Below, piece by piece: positions 40,031-48,920 of a stretch of 64,000 nt of DNA. Below the pieces are notes generated by a model. It searched no databases and was not told where the DNA came from. It saw only the letters and a list, made by a program, of their open reading frames with translations. The position numbers were made by a program, and so were the translations under genes. The stretch is from Actinoplanes sp. M2I2 (lineage in GTDB: Bacteria > Actinomycetota > Actinomycetes > Mycobacteriales > Micromonosporaceae): assembly GCF_023544445.1 (NCBI RefSeq), contig NZ_JALPVJ010000011.1:124001-188000 (forward strand), written 5' to 3'. The stretch's first letter is position 1, and every line of letters starts with the position of its first letter.

Positions 40031-42096
40031 GGCAGGTACTGCACCTCGGCGACCAGGTCCGCTACGAGGACCGCGAGTACCGGGTCGTCGCGCTCACCGG
40101 CACCCATCTGCGCCTCGCCGGCGCCGACGACACCACGATCGCGGTGCTGCTGACCCACCTGCTCACCTCCGACGGCTTCGCACTGCTCAACGCCGCGCCG
40201 GTCCCGGCCGTGATCAACCCCCATCTCGACGACCTGGACACTCCCACCGCCGACCTCGCCCGCCAGTGGGAACAGCACATCATCGAAATGGAGACCGGCC
40301 TGCCCCTCGGCGCCGGACCCCACGCCCAGCCCCGCCCCGAATACGACCCGGCCACCACCACCCTGACCGAACGCTGTCACGCCAAGGCCCGCGAGTTGAC
40401 CGCCCTGGGCTGGCAGGCCAGCCCACGCACGATCGACCGGATGCGCCGACGCCTGCGCACCACGGGCGACCCCCGCGCGCTGACCGACGGCCGGGCCCGC
40501 CGGCCGGTCAGCATGACCGGCGACACCGACCCCCGGGTCGTCGAGGTGATCCGGCAAGCCCTGCAGGCCGAGGTCCCCGACTCCACCGGCACCAGGGACC
40601 GGTTCCGGTGGCGCGTGCAGCAGATCATCACCGACCGGTACCCCGACGACCCGCCACCCGTGCCGGCCAAGAGCACCTTCAACAAACTGCTGCGCACGAT
40701 GACCACCGGCACCTACACCTTCGACGCCGCCGTCACCCGCAGAAACATGGACAACCGGCCCGCCGGTGGTTTCACCACCCTGACCTTCCCCCGCCCCGGG
40801 CAGGTCGTGCAGATCGACACCACCACCATCGACGTCCTCACCCACCTCGGCGACGGCGTCGCCGAACGCGGCGAACTGACCGCCGCCGTCGACGTGGCGA
40901 CCCGGACGCTGTGCGCGGGCATCCTGCGCCCCCAGGGCACCAAAGCCATCGACGCGGCGCTGCTGCTGCCGAGGATGCTGGTGCCCGACCCGATGCGGCC
41001 CGGCTGGGACGACGCCCTGCGGATCACCCACTCCTGCCTGCCCTACGAGCGGCTGATCGGAATCGACGACCGGATGCGGCTGGCCGCCGCGAAACCGGCG
41101 ATCTACCCGGAGACGATCGTCTACGACCAGGGCAAGGTGTACGTCTCCGCGACCTTCGTGCAGGCCTGCCGCCGGCTCGGTATCTCCCTGCAACCCGCCC
41201 CGCCGGGCACACCCACCTACAAGGGCGTCATCGAACGGACCTTCGGATCGATCAACACGTTGTTCTGCCAGTACGTCGTCGGCTACGTCGGCCGCGACAC
41301 CACCCGGCGCGGCGCCCGGATCGCCGACAAACCGCTCTGGAGCCTGGCCCAACTGCAGGACCTGTTCGACGAATGGGTCATCGCCAGCTGGCAGTCACGC
41401 CCACACGACGAACTGGCCAGCCCGGACACCGGCCGCCGCCTGTCACCGAACGAGATGTACGCGACCCTCGTCGAGGCCGCCGGCTACGTGCCGGTGATGC
41501 TGCGCGGCGACGACTACCTCGAACTGCTCCCCACCTTCTGGGCGACCATCAACGACTACGGCGTGCGCTGGTCCGGCCGGATCTACACCACCCGCGGCCT
41601 GCCCCGGCGCCAACCGTCCGGTGTCACCGCCCAGAAGAACAAATGGCAGGTCGCCTACGACGAGTACGACATCACCCGGATCTGGGTCCGCAACCACCAC
41701 GGCACCGGCTGGTTCACCCTCGACTGGACGCACCGGGCCATGGTCAACGCCCCGCTGGCCGACTTCACCTGGCGCCACGCCCGCCGTAAAGCCGCCACCA
41801 TGGACAGCACCGAGCCGTTGGAGACCCGTACCGCCCGGGTGCTCAATGACCTGCTGCGCCGCGCCGGCCAGGGGCCACCGGACCAGCCGCCGTCACCGGG
41901 CACGGCCCTCACCCCCGATGAGCGCCGCGTCGTCGGCCGTACCCGAGCCGGTGCCGCCGCCCACCGCCCGACCCTCGACGACCCGCCTTCGGACGGCATC
42001 GCCGACGAGCACGACGACGCGAGCGTTGAGGAGCCGCCGGGTGCACCGTTCGGTACGTTCGACGCCGCCGACCACGCCCAGCGGTGGCTGCCATGA
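40027..42096 (+). CDS. tnsB: TnsB-like DDE transposase
   Basis: A 689-residue protein; GTG 40027 overlaps the tnsA stop. The N-terminal 250 residues are DNA-binding helical domains (TLTERCHAKARELTALGWQA; PRTIDRMRRRLRTTGDPRAL). The integrase core has all three catalytic acids: Asp264 in GQVVQIDTTTIDVL, Asp367 in ETIVYDQGKVYVS and Glu403 in TYKGVIERTFGSIN. A Mu-transposase-type C-terminal beta-barrel follows (QVAYDEYDITRIWVRNHHGT), then a disordered acidic tail that in Tn7 contacts TnsC. It makes the 3' cuts and joins the ends to target DNA. The 20-bp sites at both ends are its expected binding sites. Confidence 0.95.
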   Translation: MRQVLHLGDQVRYEDREYRVVALTGTHLRLAGADDTTIAVLLTHLLTSDGFALLNAAPVPAVINPHLDDLDTPTADLARQWEQHIIEMETGLPLGAGPHAQPRPEYDPATTTLTERCHAKARELTALGWQASPRTIDRMRRRLRTTGDPRALTDGRARRPVSMTGDTDPRVVEVIRQALQAEVPDSTGTRDRFRWRVQQIITDRYPDDPPPVPAKSTFNKLLRTMTTGTYTFDAAVTRRNMDNRPAGGFTTLTFPRPGQVVQIDTTTIDVLTHLGDGVAERGELTAAVDVATRTLCAGILRPQGTKAIDAALLLPRMLVPDPMRPGWDDALRITHSCLPYERLIGIDDRMRLAAAKPAIYPETIVYDQGKVYVSATFVQACRRLGISLQPAPPGTPTYKGVIERTFGSINTLFCQYVVGYVGRDTTRRGARIADKPLWSLAQLQDLFDEWVIASWQSRPHDELASPDTGRRLSPNEMYATLVEAAGYVPVMLRGDDYLELLPTFWATINDYGVRWSGRIYTTRGLPRRQPSGVTAQKNKWQVAYDEYDITRIWVRNHHGTGWFTLDWTHRAMVNAPLADFTWRHARRKAATMDSTEPLETRTARVLNDLLRRAGQGPPDQPPSPGTALTPDERRVVGRTRAGAAAHRPTLDDPPSDGIADEHDDASVEEPPGAPFGTFDAADHAQRWLP

Positions 42097-43100
42097 GCCC
42101 GTCGGACCTGGTCGCCGAACGGTTGGTCCCGACCACCTGGGAAGGCTGGTTCCACTGGGCGCACCACCAGATCCCGAAACCGCAGCCACCCGCCCGAGAC
42201 ACACCCGCGGCCTGTGAGCGCTACGACGCCGACCGGCTCGACTATCTCGGCAAACCGTTCGTGCTCGAGACCCCGACGATCCGCACCGTCATGACCGCCG
42301 TCCGCCGGCTGCTGATTCTCAACCGGCACGCCACCTCAGCGCGCCGCGGCCTGATCCTCGAAGGCCTCGGCGGCACCGGCAAGAGCACCTCGGTCACCGA
42401 ACTCGGCCGCACCCACCACCTCAGCATCGACCTGCGCCACCCCGGCCACGACCGGATCCCCGTCGTCTACATCACCGTGCCGGCCCCCGCCACCGCCAGG
42501 ATGATCGCCGTCGAGTTCGCCCACTTCCTCGCCCTGCCCGTCAGGTCCCGCGCGAATATGCCCGACATCACCGAATCGGTGTGCCGGACCCTCATCGACG
42601 CGCGCTGCGACCTCATCATCGTCGACGAAATCCACAACCTCAACATCAACACCACCCACGGCGGCGAGGTCTCCGACCAGCTCAAATACCTCTCCGAACG
42701 CATCCCCGCCACCTTCGTCTACGCCGGCATCAACGTCCGCGACAACCTGTTCACCGGACCCCGCGGCCAGCAACTGGCCAGCAGATTCGCCCTCGTACCC
42801 ACCCGCCCCTTCGCTTACGGCACCGCCGGCCAGCGCAAGGAATGGGAGACCATGGTGGCTTCCTTCGAAGCGGCACTCTGCCTACGACAACACCGCACCG
42901 GCACCCTGGCCCGCCACAGCGAATACCTGTACACCCGCACCAACGGACGAATCGGAAGCCTGTCCACCCTCGTACGCGGCGCCGCCATCGACGCGATCCT
43001 CACCACGAAGGAACGCATCACCCGCGACATCCTCGACGACCAACTACTCGACCACGCCGCCGAGAACCCTGGAGCCGCCAAGAACGGTCAGTCCGCCTAA
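42093..43100 (+). CDS. tnsC: TnsC-like AAA+ ATPase
   Basis: A 335-residue protein; its ATG overlaps the tnsB stop (ATGA). Walker A is EGLGGTGKST (residues 90-99), Walker B is CDLIIVDEIHNLN (Asp178, Glu179), and an AAA+ sensor region follows (YLSERIPATFVYAGINVRDN). The sequence groups with TnsC/TniB ATPases of actinobacterial Tn7-like elements. TnsC forms filaments on target DNA, links TniQ to the transposase and gives target immunity. It is the last gene of the four-gene transposition operon. No gene overlaps its 3' end. Confidence 0.95.
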   Translation: MSPSDLVAERLVPTTWEGWFHWAHHQIPKPQPPARDTPAACERYDADRLDYLGKPFVLETPTIRTVMTAVRRLLILNRHATSARRGLILEGLGGTGKSTSVTELGRTHHLSIDLRHPGHDRIPVVYITVPAPATARMIAVEFAHFLALPVRSRANMPDITESVCRTLIDARCDLIIVDEIHNLNINTTHGGEVSDQLKYLSERIPATFVYAGINVRDNLFTGPRGQQLASRFALVPTRPFAYGTAGQRKEWETMVASFEAALCLRQHRTGTLARHSEYLYTRTNGRIGSLSTLVRGAAIDAILTTKERITRDILDDQLLDHAAENPGAAKNGQSA

Positions 43101-43173
43101 GAGTTCCTAACAGGTCTTGGACTGGCCCACTTGATCAATCGGTGCCAGCAGATCGTGGTGCAAGCGAAGTTGA

Positions 43174-43362
43174 TTAGCAGGGTCCCAGCGACCGACCAAC
43201 CAAGATCAATTTAGTGCCCGGCTGAGTCATCAGCATCGTTACAGTGGGGGACTCCCGTGCGAGGGTAGGGACCGTATCACCGGTGCGTTCGTAGAAGACT
43301 TTCAGATAGGCGACGAGCGCTACGTCGGGCGCGAATTCCGGCGGGCGTCGGGAATATTCCAT
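43174..43362 (-). CDS. Possible small protein, unknown
   Basis: A 62-codon frame between tnsC and the large cargo gene, read on the minus strand. The translation (MEYSRRPPEFAPDVALVAYL then KVFYERTGDTVPTLARESPT) looks protein-like rather than a GC-rich shadow, and GGAGGG lies 11 bp before the ATG. It has no recognised domain and could be a gene remnant or a small regulator of the divergent gene at 43393. The surrounding 43101-43392 is otherwise without features and less GC-rich than the neighbouring genes. Confidence 0.3.
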   Translation of the reverse strand: MEYSRRPPEFAPDVALVAYLKVFYERTGDTVPTLARESPTVTMLMTQPGTKLILVGRSLGPC

Positions 43363-43392
43363 TCATGTTGCCCTCCACATAGATTGTCAGGC

Positions 43393-46300
43393 ATGCGCCT
43401 TCTCGTGGACCCCGCGAAGTGGAAGCAAGGGTTGCACCCTGACCAACATCACCTTCTAGACGAACTCGAAGAACACCTCGCTGGCGGATCCCGCCGCCTC
43501 GAACACCGCGAGTGGTTCGGCGGCGGTCGCAGCGGAAACCCAGTCGCGCGCGTCGTGGATGCCGACAGGGCCACCCAGCTCGTCCTCAAGTTCTTCGCAT
43601 CACGGCATCGAGCTGAACAGTTCACTCGTGCCTTGGTTCCCGGCAATACGTTCGTTCAGCAGCACCTGACCCAGGCTGAGGGGCAACCGTTCCGTATCGG
43701 GAACGACGACGCACGAGCTGTATACATGCGGATCGCCGGTGGCGATCTGAGTAGCTATCAGCAGATTGTGGCGCTACGCAACCGTAATCCGCCCAGCGTC
43801 ATCGACTACGGGATGATCGTCAAGTCGGTGATCAGCAAATGGAACGATCAGGCCCCAAACCGCAGGCTGAGTACCGTCCGGTCGATGGTCGCCCACATCG
43901 TCGGGGACCGCCGGGGCCGAGTCGATCGCTGGATCCGCGCCAACATCGATCCTGACAACCGGGACCCACTCTCGTTTCTCACCGGCGGGCCCAGCCGCTG
44001 GGTAATGGAGGACCTGCTTATCGGCAGGGCGCACGGCGACCTGAACGGCCGCAACATCCTCATCTGCACCGATCCCACGGTACGAACCGACGATTTCCAA
44101 CTCATCGACTACGACCACTACTCAGAAAATGCACCTCTGGCCCGTGACCCGATGCACCTGCTGGTGGCCCTCGCGCTCGACGACTTCACGAAGTTCAATC
44201 ACGAGCCGTCCGCACGACAGGACCTCATCAAGGTCATCGTCGATCCCAACCGGACGGACGTGGCCGACAGCGTCCAGTACTTCAGCACCATCAGCCGGAC
44301 CATTCATTCGGCCGTCGTGGACGCTCTCTCGGACGGCGGAGGTGGCCTCGGCAAGGAATGGCGGCAACAGTGCCTGCTGGCCCTCGTCGGCGACGCGCTG
44401 CTACGGGTCGGTCGTAAAGCTGCAGACGATCGTCCCGAAGAATCTCGTCGCTGGTGTTACGACCTCGCGGTGGCCGCAGCCGCGAGATTCCGCGACCGGT
44501 ACGGCGACGAGTTCGCGTCGCAGACCGTCGCGCTCCCGCCTCGGGGCGGGATCGTCAACCGGTTCTTCCAGCAGGACGCCCTCGCTGATCGATTCACCCA
44601 CGGACCGTATGGCGTCCTGTCAGTCCAAGGTGAGACCGGTGCCGGGAAGACCAAACTCGTCGATGCCGTTATCAAGACCCTGCAAGCGCAGGACGACAGT
44701 TCGCGGCGCCCTCGTTTCGGTCAGCGTCACGTCACCCCAGACTATCGGCTCGACGTCGCCACGCTCATCGAACTGATCGGCGGCGAACCGGCCCCCGCCG
44801 GAGGCCGACCTGGAGCCGCGCTGGTGCGGCTCGAGAAGATACTGAACACATCATCGGGACCGATCGTCATCGTCGTCGAAGCTGCCGAGAACCTTCTCCA
44901 TCCGAACGCCCACCGGCTTGTCGACCTCGGTCTGGACGAGGCCTTCACAATGCTCAACGCCCACGAGGCACATCAGGTCTCGGTGGTCCTCGAAACCATC
45001 GAGGGAGAGTCGCTCGAAAAGGCGGTGTCCTGGCCGGCCGCGGACACGATCACGGTGCCGGCCCTGTCGACGGAGGAGTTTCTCGACCTGCTCCGGTCGA
45101 TGGATCGGGACGACCGGCTCCGACTGGGCCGCCTGAGCGGCGACGAGCAACTTGAACTGGCGCAACACGCGGCAGGCGTCCCGCGGATCGGTGAACTGAT
45201 GTACGCGACTGTGTGCCAGGCCAATGTTCCGCTGTCCACAATTCTCGCGGAGCTGCCGGCCCACACCTCGGCGCCTGCCTACCTCATTCAGACCCTGCTC
45301 GACGATCGCACACTCGTGAGCCAGGTCATCACGGCGCTCGCGGTGTTCGGCACCCCGGTGCCTGTCCTTGCGGTACAGGCCGCGCTGCCCGGCGTCTCGC
45401 CGGGAAAGGCAAGGCAGATGCTGGTGAACCTTCACGCCGACCACCTGGTCAGATGCGATGGGGACCTGTACTACTTACCTGCTGCGGACGCTGCGACCGT
45501 CCTCGATCAGACGGCGCCGGACGTTCTTCGATCGATGTCCTACGCTTGCACGAAGGCGCTGCAAGACTGCTTGGTGCACACACCGCGCACCCTGTCAGAT
45601 CTTCGTTACCATTTCGCGCAGCTTCGCATAGTGCTGCGTACCGAGGACTTCCCGTTCGCGCACAGACTGATCTCCGTTATCGACAACCATCTGCAAAACT
45701 GGAGATGCAACGCGCTACTGCTCGAGCAGCGACTCGCCGTTCGTGGCCGGTACGGAAATTCGGAGCTCGAGAGGGTCAACGAGAACGCTCTCGGCGGCAT
45801 CTACCTCACACTCGGCGATGTCGAGGAAGCGGACGTTGCCTACGGACAGGCCCGGAGTCTGGCCGGACCACAAACCGACGCGCGCGACATCGGGCGGCAG
45901 CAGGTGAATCTTGGAAACCTGCACCTGGCGATGAACAACATCGACATGGCGCGGGTCAACTACGAGTACGGGCTGGCCGAGGCGACCAAGGCCGGTGACT
46001 CGATCGGACGGATGGGCGCCCTCACCGGCCTAGCCGATTGCCACCGCCGCTGGGGTCAGTTCGCCGAGGCTATCGAATGCGCCCGCAAGGGTTTTCGTGT
46101 CTACGGGACGCAGGAGTTCGTGGATCACGACGATGCGGTCACCGATGGGCCGTTACTGGGGGTCGCGCTGGCCGCTCGGCTGTCGTACTGGCACGCCGAA
46201 CTAGGGAAGACAGAGCCAGCCTGGCACTGGCTGCAGAAGATCCTGAGCATGCATGGGAGCAACAATGCTTCCCACCGCGCTACCTACCTGGACACCCGAG

Positions 46301-46905
46301 CCGACCTGCTGCTGTTCGAGGGACTCCGGTCGGGCACGGTCGACCGCGCGATCGAGGAAGCCGGACAGGCGATCGATCTCGCCTTCGACGTGCAAGACCG
46401 AGCAACCCTGCGGCAGGCTCGTATGACGTTGTGCGTCGCGCACCTGCGCGCCGGACGCCCAGCCGAGGCGAAGACGGCGATCACTCGCGCGAGCTGGCAC
46501 CGGTCGCGCGGCCAGAATCTCGTCGTGCCTGCACTGGCCGCGCTGGTCTGCCGGATCACCAAGCCGGCGTCCGCCGAAGAGCTGTTCAGGGACCTGTTGC
46601 AAGAGACCGACGACCGCATCCGCAAGGACACCGACTCCTGGTCTGCGCCGGACGCCAAGCCATTGGCCCCCCGACCCGGAGACTTCGTTGCCCGGCACAT
46701 ACAGGGTTTCGCGAGATGCGGTCTCGTGCTCGCCGGCCGAGTCGACCTGGCCGCCGCCATTGAGTCGTTCGAAATGCCCGGCATGAAACGACCCGAGCCT
46801 GCACCCGGCTTGAACTATCGGATGGAATTCATGCTTACACGCCTCGACGAGACCGGTCCGCGACGCGGACTCCTCCAGCCGGTGATCGACGCTCTCAACC
46901 GATGA
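43393..46905 (+). CDS. Multidomain kinase-like/NTPase/TPR protein, candidate conflict-system hub
   Basis: A 1170-residue protein (ATG 43393; a TTG at 43384 is possible). The N-terminal about 350 residues are a protein-kinase/aminoglycoside-phosphotransferase-like domain with RAHGDLNGRNILI near 212 and FQLIDYDHY as the metal-binding acid. A P-loop NTPase follows, with Walker A SVQGETGAGKTKLVDAV near 413 and a Walker B-like IVIVVEAAENLL near 495. A winged-helix-like segment and, from about 770, TPR repeats (ENALGGIYLTLGDVEEADVA; NLGNLHLAMNNIDMARVNYE) complete it. This STAND-like order fits NTP-dependent bacterial conflict systems in which the NTPase senses invasion and TPRs bind the trigger. 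No classic effector (TIR, nuclease, caspase) is fused; it may be encoded nearby. Confidence 0.7.
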   Translation: MRLLVDPAKWKQGLHPDQHHLLDELEEHLAGGSRRLEHREWFGGGRSGNPVARVVDADRATQLVLKFFASRHRAEQFTRALVPGNTFVQQHLTQAEGQPFRIGNDDARAVYMRIAGGDLSSYQQIVALRNRNPPSVIDYGMIVKSVISKWNDQAPNRRLSTVRSMVAHIVGDRRGRVDRWIRANIDPDNRDPLSFLTGGPSRWVMEDLLIGRAHGDLNGRNILICTDPTVRTDDFQLIDYDHYSENAPLARDPMHLLVALALDDFTKFNHEPSARQDLIKVIVDPNRTDVADSVQYFSTISRTIHSAVVDALSDGGGGLGKEWRQQCLLALVGDALLRVGRKAADDRPEESRRWCYDLAVAAAARFRDRYGDEFASQTVALPPRGGIVNRFFQQDALADRFTHGPYGVLSVQGETGAGKTKLVDAVIKTLQAQDDSSRRPRFGQRHVTPDYRLDVATLIELIGGEPAPAGGRPGAALVRLEKILNTSSGPIVIVVEAAENLLHPNAHRLVDLGLDEAFTMLNAHEAHQVSVVLETIEGESLEKAVSWPAADTITVPALSTEEFLDLLRSMDRDDRLRLGRLSGDEQLELAQHAAGVPRIGELMYATVCQANVPLSTILAELPAHTSAPAYLIQTLLDDRTLVSQVITALAVFGTPVPVLAVQAALPGVSPGKARQMLVNLHADHLVRCDGDLYYLPAADAATVLDQTAPDVLRSMSYACTKALQDCLVHTPRTLSDLRYHFAQLRIVLRTEDFPFAHRLISVIDNHLQNWRCNALLLEQRLAVRGRYGNSELERVNENALGGIYLTLGDVEEADVAYGQARSLAGPQTDARDIGRQQVNLGNLHLAMNNIDMARVNYEYGLAEATKAGDSIGRMGALTGLADCHRRWGQFAEAIECARKGFRVYGTQEFVDHDDAVTDGPLLGVALAARLSYWHAELGKTEPAWHWLQKILSMHGSNNASHRATYLDTRADLLLFEGLRSGTVDRAIEEAGQAIDLAFDVQDRATLRQARMTLCVAHLRAGRPAEAKTAITRASWHRSRGQNLVVPALAALVCRITKPASAEELFRDLLQETDDRIRKDTDSWSAPDAKPLAPRPGDFVARHIQGFARCGLVLAGRVDLAAAIESFEMPGMKRPEPAPGLNYRMEFMLTRLDETGPRRGLLQPVIDALNR

Positions 46906-46908
46906 GGA

Positions 46909-47451
46909 TCAGATCCAGCCCCGATCACGCGCCAGCATGATCGCCTCAACCCGGCTGCTTACGCCGAGATCCCGATACAACACGGTCAGCAGCCGGAACA
47001 TGGCGCGTTCGGAGTAGCCGACCTGACCGGCGAGCTCGGCTACGGTGCCGCCCGTCGCGAGCTTTCGCAGCCATCCGATCCGATCCGGCGACACCACGGG
47101 CGTGTAGCCACCCGGCCCGGCGATCGCCAGCGACGCCAGCACCTCCGCGGGCACCACCGCCTGACCTTCCATGGTGGCCGTAACCGTACGCCGTAGTTCC
47201 TCCCCAGAGATGCTGCGCGGCAGCACCGACCTGGCACCGGCGCGCACGGCGCGCACGCCCTGCGCGGCCGACGCGGCGTCGATGAGCACGATGAGCGGCA
47301 GCGTGACGCGGGCATCGCGCAGCCGGGCCAGCAGCTGCCACTGCGGCTCGCCTACCAAAGTCAGCAGGATCAGGGCAGAGGTACGGCGGCGGGCCCAGCC
47401 CACGACGTCGGCGGGTGTCTCGGCCCGGTGCCCGGCGGCCGCGAGCACCAT
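46909..47451 (-). CDS. LuxR/NarL-type regulator with degenerate receiver
   Basis: A 180-residue protein from the ATG at 47451. The C-terminal 60 residues form a helix-turn-helix (WLRKLATGGTVAELAGQVGY; SERAMFRLLTVLYRDLGVSS). The N-terminal part resembles a receiver domain lacking its first strand; in the same frame upstream the residues TARVAVVDPLPLYREGVA would complete it, and AGGAGG (47515-47520) precedes an ACG codon at 47505-47503. No ATG, GTG or TTG lies between that ribosome site and 47451, so either initiation at ACG or a shortened protein must be assumed. The phosphorylation-site aspartate is not evident. It is convergent with the large NTPase gene (3-bp gap) and divergent from the small gene at 47672. 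Confidence 0.7.
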   Translation of the reverse strand: MVLAAAGHRAETPADVVGWARRRTSALILLTLVGEPQWQLLARLRDARVTLPLIVLIDAASAAQGVRAVRAGARSVLPRSISGEELRRTVTATMEGQAVVPAEVLASLAIAGPGGYTPVVSPDRIGWLRKLATGGTVAELAGQVGYSERAMFRLLTVLYRDLGVSSRVEAIMLARDRGWI

Positions 47452-47671
47452 GGCGACACCCTCCCGGTACAGCGGAAGGGGATCGACGACCGCGACGCGT
47501 GCCGTGGTTTGATCCCTCCTCCGGTTGTGCCCTCAGCATCGAGGATCATCTCGCACCGGCTCTGATCCACCCGATCGCGACACGACCCCGACACAACCTG
47601 TCAGGTTCGTGCCCGGAGATTAGTCATGGACCGGCACGGAGGTCGTACCTACCGTTCGGAAGGGGGTACTC

Positions 47672-47941
47672 ATGACTTACGACACCAACAACGAGAACTA
47701 TCCTCACCTGAGGCTCTCGGATCCCAGTCTGCGGGCCCTGGCCGCAGCGATGACCGTCCTCCCGTCCGAGCAGATGCGACAGTCCATCGAGGCGGCCGCT
47801 CAGGCGATGCCCCGATCCGGCGACGATGGCAAGGTCGACCCGTACTGGCTGTACTACGAGATACGCCAGATCCATCCGGAGGTGACAATCGACCAGGTTG
47901 CCTGGGTCCTCCTGGCGCTGCTCGAAAGTCCGCAGCAGTAG
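47672..47941 (+). CDS. Small conserved-looking protein in conflict cargo
   Basis: An 89-residue protein with AAGGGGG 6 bp before the ATG. The sequence (LRLSDPSLRALAAAMTVLPS; VDPYWLYYEIRQIHPEVTID; QVAWVLLALLESPQQ) is probably all-helical and cytoplasmic. It resembles, in size and helical character, small adaptor domains of NTPase conflict systems, but I cannot assign it to a known family. It lies 15 bp before the membrane protein gene and is probably co-transcribed with it. Confidence 0.6.
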   Translation: MTYDTNNENYPHLRLSDPSLRALAAAMTVLPSEQMRQSIEAAAQAMPRSGDDGKVDPYWLYYEIRQIHPEVTIDQVAWVLLALLESPQQ

Positions 47942-47956
47942 TGGCAGAGTCGGAGG

Positions 47957-48736
47957 ATGAAAACCAACCCCTGGCGTTCACGAGGACTGGTCGTTCTCGG
48001 GGCTATGTCCTTCGTGCTTGCCCTGGGTGCCTCGGTCGTCGGGATCGTGGTGCTCGCCCGCTCGCCGTCAACGGGTACGTCGTACGAAATCGGACGATGG
48101 CTGCTCCAACTGGCCACAGTACTCGCCGGCGCCGGCCTGATTACCGCCGTCTTACGCCAGGTCGAGGTCACCAGGGCGAAACGCGATGCGTGGACGCAGA
48201 TGCTGCAGGACCTCGTCGTCGCGCAGGACGCCATCGAGAATGCGTGCCTGCGGCTAACGTCTAACGCCAATGGCGAGACATACGCGGACCTGATCGAGAG
48301 ATGTCGTGAGATGCGCTCGATGCTCCGGCGCGTCATCGCGCTGCCGGAGGTGTCCGACTCCGAGAACAACCTGCGGCGCCAGGCTCAACGGATGCGCCAC
48401 TACCTGAAGCCACTGATCCAGGAGTACGAGAAGCACTACCTGCGAATCGCACGACAGAGTCTCCTCGACGACAAGGTTCTCCTCGCCCAACTGGATGAAC
48501 TCGCGAAGGACCCCAGTTCCAACGCAGTGACGACGCTGCCAAAGGAGCTCCTCCGGCCGTCGGGCGTCGGCGAGATCGTCATGAACCCGGCAGAGTTCCC
48601 GGCTCTAACCGCCTGCCTCCAAGACTTCGAGCCGCGCGAGGGCGAGTTTAGGCAGGCAAGCGAGATCGACCGCGCCTACGAGTCTGTGAAGGCAAACCTT
48701 CGAAGCAACGCGGGGGTCTTCATTCCCCGACGATGA
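47957..48736 (+). CDS. Two-pass membrane protein with long helical cytoplasmic domain
   Basis: A 259-residue protein. Two membrane segments lie near the N-terminus (GLVVLGAMSFVLALGASVVG and IGRWLLQLATVLAGAGLITA), then about 180 residues of charged helices (RDAWTQMLQDLVVAQDAIEN; YADLIERCREMRSMLRRVIA; QRMRHYLKPLIQEYEKHYLR). The shape, two short passes plus helical cytoplasmic part, is common for membrane-acting effectors of defence systems. It is downstream of the small protein in the same unit. No known domain is recognised, so an effector role is an inference from shape and neighbours. Confidence 0.65.
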   Translation: MKTNPWRSRGLVVLGAMSFVLALGASVVGIVVLARSPSTGTSYEIGRWLLQLATVLAGAGLITAVLRQVEVTRAKRDAWTQMLQDLVVAQDAIENACLRLTSNANGETYADLIERCREMRSMLRRVIALPEVSDSENNLRRQAQRMRHYLKPLIQEYEKHYLRIARQSLLDDKVLLAQLDELAKDPSSNAVTTLPKELLRPSGVGEIVMNPAEFPALTACLQDFEPREGEFRQASEIDRAYESVKANLRSNAGVFIPRR

Positions 48737-48920
48737 CGAACCCAGACGATGACGAACTGGCCCGCCCTCGCCGGGCATCAGGCCGTTCCCAGCACGCGCC
48801 GCAGCGACTGGATGTCAGTGATCTAGACGCCTACAGGATAGGGCGATCTCGTTCCTTCGAGTACTTCCTTCATCCGCCAGGGCCCGAGCGGTAGGACCAC
48901 GCGAAGCCGCTGAGTGCTGC

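Noticed and set aside
37000..43390. A minimal transposon bounded just outside the tns genes
   Set aside because: No inverted repeats or target duplication were found in 36996-37119 or 43101-43392, whereas 20631 and 51287 give both.
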